DNA from: Plantactinospora mayteni
GTDB taxonomy: Bacteria; Actinomycetota; Actinomycetes; Mycobacteriales; Micromonosporaceae
DNA length: 64,000 nucleotides
Direction: 5' to 3'
Assembly (NCBI RefSeq): GCF_016862935.1
Contig: NZ_BONX01000002.1
Location: 62,001 to 126,000 of the forward strand
The position numbers and the translations under genes are program-made. Under the pieces are notes generated by a model. The model searched no databases. It saw only the letters and a program-made list of their open reading frames with translations, and was not told the origin of the DNA. Of this stretch, positions 60,219 to 64,000 are shown in pieces; the stretch's first letter is position 1; every line of letters starts with the position of its first letter.

Positions 60219-62873
60219 ATGAGCAACGCCGACAACGGCCTGGCTGCCGCCGCACTGCTCGCGGTCGCGACGCCCGGAGACTGGGAGCAGTTCGTGGGGC
60301 GGGCGGACCCCGCACTGCTCACGGCATTGGCGCAGGCGCAGACGCCTCGGACGTTGCCGCCGCCACTGGTGAGCGCGGCGGTGGCCAGCGACCGACCGGC
60401 GCTGCGCGGCGCGGCGGCACAGAACGTCGAACTCGCCGGCCAGCCGTGGGTGCTGGACAAACTCGCCGAGCACGGTGATACCGCAACGGTTCGGGAGCTG
60501 TTCCTACACCGCCACTGGGACGCCCGGCAACGCCGGGCGATGCTCGCCGCCGCCACGCGTACGAAGGGTTGGACAGGCCCCGGCGGCCTGATTCCCGATC
60601 TGCTCACCCGGACCGAACCAGCCCTGCTCCGCAGCGCCGTGGTCTGTGCCTTCCCCGACCTGGTACGCCGCGCGCTCACCGTGGTCGGCCCCGACCTCAG
60701 CAGGGCGGAGCAGCTCCGCGCACTGCTCTCGCTGCACACACATGCCGGCCCGGACGCCGTACGATCCGTGCTGACAGTGGCCGACCTGGCGGCGGATGTG
60801 GTCGACCTGGCCCGAGCGGCACTGACGGATCCGGACGGGCGACGATCGCTGGAGCAGGCGGTCGACGCGGCCGAGAACACGGCCACCCTGATCAGCGAGT
60901 TGCGCCGGATCGACGCCGGCAGGCGGGGTACTGCCGCCACAAAGGCCGCCAGTGGCGGGAGCGCCGCGCCCAGCGCGGCGGAGCTGGTCGGCGCGCGTAC
61001 GGGTCTCGACTGGGACCTGCTCTGCGCCGAGTACGCCCGGCAGCCGTTCACCCAGGAGAGCATCGCCGAGGCGTTGCTGAGCCAGTGGGACTCCCCACCC
61101 GAGCTGATGCGCGCGATGCTCGCGGCGCCGCCGCGTACCCGCAGCACGTCGAAGTGGATGGAGGGTCTGACGACGTATGCCCTGCACGCCGGCGTCTCGG
61201 GGGCGGAGCTGGTGACGCTGGCCCGACCGGCGGTCGCGGTGCTGGACGTCGCGCGGACCGAGCAGGAGTTCACCCGGTTCAGCGCCAGCGGGCAGCAACG
61301 ACAACAGGCACGGCGGTTCGGGCCGGGCTGGTACCCGCGCTCCCCGAGGTGGTCGCTGGGTTGGGCGCAGTTCCGCACCGAACTGCAGGAGTTGGTCCGG
61401 GACCGGCTCGGCGCCGACGTGGCGCCCTGGCGGTCCCTGCGCGCCCGGCTGGCGGAGCACACCGGCAGCGTGGCGGAGCTGCTCGACACGGCGGTGGCCA
61501 CCGCCGCCGAACACCGTACGACCGGAGCACCCTGGCCGGATTCCGGAGACCTGCCGGACCCCCGGCGTACGGTGTCCCGGCTGCCCGCCGTCCGGTCCGC
61601 GTTCCTGATGCTGCTGGAGGTCGCCGACCCGGCGGCCCATTCCGCCCTGCTGCCCCACCTCGACGACCGTACGGCCCACGAGCTGGTGGTCACGGGGTCG
61701 GCGAAGCCGATGCTGGCCGAGCGCATCGTGACCGCCGGTGGTGCCCGGGACCGGTTGGTGCTGGCCCGCCGGGCGAGCCTCGACCCCGGACATATCGACC
61801 GGCTGCTCACCGATGACGACCCTGAGCTGGCGACCAGCCTCTTCTTCCAGGAAGCGGCCACCGATCGGCAGAAGCTGGCGGTGCTGGTCGGCAAACCGTT
61901 CGGGGCGGGCCGCACCGGGCAACGTCCGCTGCCGCCCGGGCTGCGCGACTACCTGCTCGGCAAGCGGGCCAACTCGTGGACGACGCCGTTTGCCCTGGGC
62001 TGCGGCGATCCGCTGGTGGCCCGCAACCTCCTGCGGTACGTCGGGGTACGCCCCGGGGTCCGCCGCCTGCGGTTGATGGCCGGGCTGTGGCGCCGTGGTG
62101 GCCCCGACGCGGTACGCGCGCTGCTCGACGAGGACCTGGGCGCGGTGCCCGGCCAGCGGACCAAGAAGTTCGACGCCAAGCTGGTGAAACTGCTGACCGA
62201 ACTGCTGGCCGAGGCCGACCCGAGCGCCGCGTTGGACCGGCTGCGGGCCCACTTCCTGGTGGCGCTGCTGCGCGGCTCGGCCGCCAGCGCGCGTTCGGCC
62301 GACCAGGAGGACCTCGCGACCGCAGACCTGATCGCGGTCGAGCTACCAAGTTGGAACTGGGACACGGTGCTGGCCGAACACCTCCGCGAGCCGCTGCCGC
62401 CCGGGTCGCTGCCCCACCTGGTCGACGTGCCGGCCTGTCCCGACGAACTGGCGAAGGCGGGTCGGTCGCGCCCTGGGCCGGCTTCGCCGCGCCGCCCGGC
62501 GACGGGGTTGGCGGCGTTGGCGAAGGGCCCCGCCCCGGACTACCCGCCGGGCCGCCTGGCCGCCGGTGTCGAGGCTCGGGAGGTGCTCACCGACACCCCG
62601 CTGGACAAGCGCCCCTGGCAGAACTGGGCGGACCGGGCGTTGCAGGACGGGCTGCTCCGGGCCGAGGACCTGCTCCGGTACGGCCACCCGGCGCGGAGAG
62701 TGCTGGGCCTGTTCCCGTCCGGTGTGGCCGAGCCGGACAACGCGCTGCTGACCGAACTGGTCGCCCCGATCGACGGCAACCTGGAGGCGTGGTTGCTGGC
62801 CCTGCGCCTCCTGCCAGACTTCCCCGGGACAATCACGGAGTTGATCGTCACCGCCGAGAGGGCCAACCGATGA
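60219..62873 (+). CDS. large, probably helical-repeat protein of unknown function
   Basis: 884 aa from ATG 60219. The frame is open upstream but only as a shadow of padR. The sequence is Ala/Leu/Arg/Asp-rich and without transmembrane or signal segments: ALLAVATPGDWEQFVGRADP, NVELAGQPWVLDKLAEHGDT, FLHRHWDARQRRAMLAAATR. Short repeating helical units suggest a HEAT/ARM-like scaffold; this is inference from composition. Its stop overlaps the start of the metallopeptidase-like gene (ATGA), so the two proteins are very likely partners. No family recognised. Confidence 0.72.
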   Translation: MSNADNGLAAAALLAVATPGDWEQFVGRADPALLTALAQAQTPRTLPPPLVSAAVASDRPALRGAAAQNVELAGQPWVLDKLAEHGDTATVRELFLHRHWDARQRRAMLAAATRTKGWTGPGGLIPDLLTRTEPALLRSAVVCAFPDLVRRALTVVGPDLSRAEQLRALLSLHTHAGPDAVRSVLTVADLAADVVDLARAALTDPDGRRSLEQAVDAAENTATLISELRRIDAGRRGTAATKAASGGSAAPSAAELVGARTGLDWDLLCAEYARQPFTQESIAEALLSQWDSPPELMRAMLAAPPRTRSTSKWMEGLTTYALHAGVSGAELVTLARPAVAVLDVARTEQEFTRFSASGQQRQQARRFGPGWYPRSPRWSLGWAQFRTELQELVRDRLGADVAPWRSLRARLAEHTGSVAELLDTAVATAAEHRTTGAPWPDSGDLPDPRRTVSRLPAVRSAFLMLLEVADPAAHSALLPHLDDRTAHELVVTGSAKPMLAERIVTAGGARDRLVLARRASLDPGHIDRLLTDDDPELATSLFFQEAATDRQKLAVLVGKPFGAGRTGQRPLPPGLRDYLLGKRANSWTTPFALGCGDPLVARNLLRYVGVRPGVRRLRLMAGLWRRGGPDAVRALLDEDLGAVPGQRTKKFDAKLVKLLTELLAEADPSAALDRLRAHFLVALLRGSAASARSADQEDLATADLIAVELPSWNWDTVLAEHLREPLPPGSLPHLVDVPACPDELAKAGRSRPGPASPRRPATGLAALAKGPAPDYPPGRLAAGVEAREVLTDTPLDKRPWQNWADRALQDGLLRAEDLLRYGHPARRVLGLFPSGVAEPDNALLTELVAPIDGNLEAWLLALRLLPDFPGTITELIVTAERANR

Positions 62874-64000
62874 GTCGACTCGACCACCCCCGGGCCACCG
62901 ACACCGAGCCGGCGCGCCGTCCCGGGACACATCGGGTCCGTCGCGGTCCCGACCTGGCCGACCTGCGGGCACTGCTGGCCGAAGAGCCGGCCGAGCCGGA
63001 GGTGGTGGAGCGGGCCCGCCGGCTGAAGGAGTCCGCACTGCTGGACTTCGGCGTCGGGCAGAGCGTGCTGGCGTCCTGGCTGTACGCCAAGTGCCACCAC
63101 CACATCGCCACCACCGCCGTACCCACCGCCGCCGTGGTGGCCACCGGTGACGGCGGGTGCGCCCTGCTCTACAACCCGTACTTCCTCACCGAACTGGACC
63201 TGGACGGGGTCAAGTTCGTGCTGTTCCACGAGGCGCGGCATCTGATGCACCGGCATCTGCACGTGGAAGAGGAACTGCGGGGCGACCCCGCGTTCGTGCT
63301 CGCCGCCGAGGTCGCGATCAACCACGTGGCGATGCGCCGGCTGGAGCGGAGCACGCTGCCGAACCAGACGACCCGCGACGAGGCGGGCCAGCCGGTGCCC
63401 AGGACGGTCGGGGTCGACCCCCGGCAGGTCCACCAGACATACATGGCGGACCTGCGGGCACAGAGAATGAACCCGCTGCCGTACGACGACTTCGTCTACA
63501 CCGACCTCACGGTCTACGGGGAGCTGAGGCGGATGACCGATCCGGTGTGGCCAGAGGTGGTGGTCTGCATCCACCTGGATGGCGAACCGGACGGCGACGG
63601 AGAATCCGGGGGCGAGGACGGGGAGTCCGAGGGCCGGGACGGGGAGTCCAACCGCAACCCCGACGGCAGCCGGGAGGCGGGCACCGGTCGCGGCAGCGTT
63701 CGCGGACAGGGCCGGTGGGGCGTGCCGCTGGACGACGAGACCGTCGAGCGGGTGGCCGGCGACGTGTTGCAGGAGGTGATGCGGGGGGCGTTGCGCGGCA
63801 ACCCGGCCGCCCGTGAGGAGCTGCTCGACCTGGCGGACCGTACGGCGGACGGCGGTGAACGGCTCACCCGGCTGTGGGGCGGGCTGGGCCTGGACAAGCT
63901 GCGCGGCAGCACCCCACAGACCCGCCGGATCGACTGGTGGCAGAAGTGGCTGACCGACGTACTGGCATCGAAGCTGACCGAGGCCGAGCGGCTGGTCTAT
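62870..64000 (+). CDS. putative zinc metallopeptidase/VWA-type protein (DUF2201-like), cut by window edge
   Basis: 377 codons visible. The N-terminal domain has TAVPTAAVVATGDGGCALLY, then the zinc motif VLFHEARHLMHRHLH (HExxH), then VLAAEVAINHVAMRRLE, as in DUF2201-type predicted metallopeptidases, which usually end in a VWA-like domain (not yet reached). An acidic Gly/Glu/Asp-rich linker with GES repeats lies around residues 225-265. ATG 62870 overlaps the upstream stop, so it is translated with the 884-aa protein. Such proteins are often encoded with a MoxR-type AAA ATPase, which may lie beyond 64000. Confidence 0.8.
   Translation, partial: MSRLDHPRATDTEPARRPGTHRVRRGPDLADLRALLAEEPAEPEVVERARRLKESALLDFGVGQSVLASWLYAKCHHHIATTAVPTAAVVATGDGGCALLYNPYFLTELDLDGVKFVLFHEARHLMHRHLHVEEELRGDPAFVLAAEVAINHVAMRRLERSTLPNQTTRDEAGQPVPRTVGVDPRQVHQTYMADLRAQRMNPLPYDDFVYTDLTVYGELRRMTDPVWPEVVVCIHLDGEPDGDGESGGEDGESEGRDGESNRNPDGSREAGTGRGSVRGQGRWGVPLDDETVERVAGDVLQEVMRGALRGNPAAREELLDLADRTADGGERLTRLWGGLGLDKLRGSTPQTRRIDWWQKWLTDVLASKLTEAERLVY

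Noticed and set aside
1-64000. tRNA, rRNA, replication origin or phage attachment sites
   Set aside because: I looked for tRNA-like cloverleaf arms, integrase genes with flanking repeats and DnaA-box clusters and found none that I could support by eye.

Overview
The window is very GC-rich actinomycete DNA. Nearly every gene uses G or C at third codon positions, GTG starts are common, and the set of secreted proteins, SARP/AfsR regulators and actinobacterial-style operators fits a filamentous actinomycete. I infer Micromonosporaceae from gene content only. I saw no rRNA, tRNA or replication origin.

Layout. (1) 1-12.6 kb: an aerobic (late cobalt insertion) cobalamin cluster: cobG (cut by the left edge), cobN, cobB, cobO, a fused ChlI/ChlD ATPase, cobL, cobM and cobF. 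Two cobalamin riboswitches face cobN and chlID, so the cobaltochelatase subunit and its likely ATPase partner are both B12-controlled. (2) 12.6-19.6 kb: a decayed region. Two short type I-E CRISPR arrays without cas genes flank remnants of IS21, ISAs1 and IS3 elements, truncated genes, and one apparently intact secreted metalloprotease with a golvesin-like tail. (3) 19.6-26.5 kb: metabolic genes: an aldo/keto reductase; a lower-GC formamidase plus SHMT-like pair divergent from a PucR-type regulator; and an HTH regulator/SDR pair.

(4) 26.4-52.1 kb: a secretome island: two parallel beta-helix proteins, a glycosidase-like protein, a phospholipase D-like protein, a peptidoglycan-binding protein, a family-8 polysaccharide lyase, a 2094-residue RHS protein and a 1230-residue VCBS/ricin-lectin protein. 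Two giant AfsR-like SARP regulators sit divergently in its middle. Five of these secreted-protein genes carry the same 16-bp direct repeat (TGTGCGGAWWMTGTGC, 11-bp period) 10-11 nt before a -10-like hexamer. That is the geometry of known SARP operators and suggests a co-regulated, locally controlled secretome. A palindromic 90-bp element, with an inner hairpin whose stem sequence differs between copies while pairing is kept, is dispersed through the island and beyond (27.8, 41.9 and 56.8 kb).

(5) 52.4-60.0 kb: small housekeeping and resistance-like genes (P-loop kinase, two APH-fold kinases, HxlR, two SDRs, PadR) mixed with severed gene ends (MerR, DHFR-family and an unknown gene). (6) 60.2-64 kb: a large uncharacterised, probably helical protein translationally coupled to a zinc-metallopeptidase-like protein that runs off the right edge.
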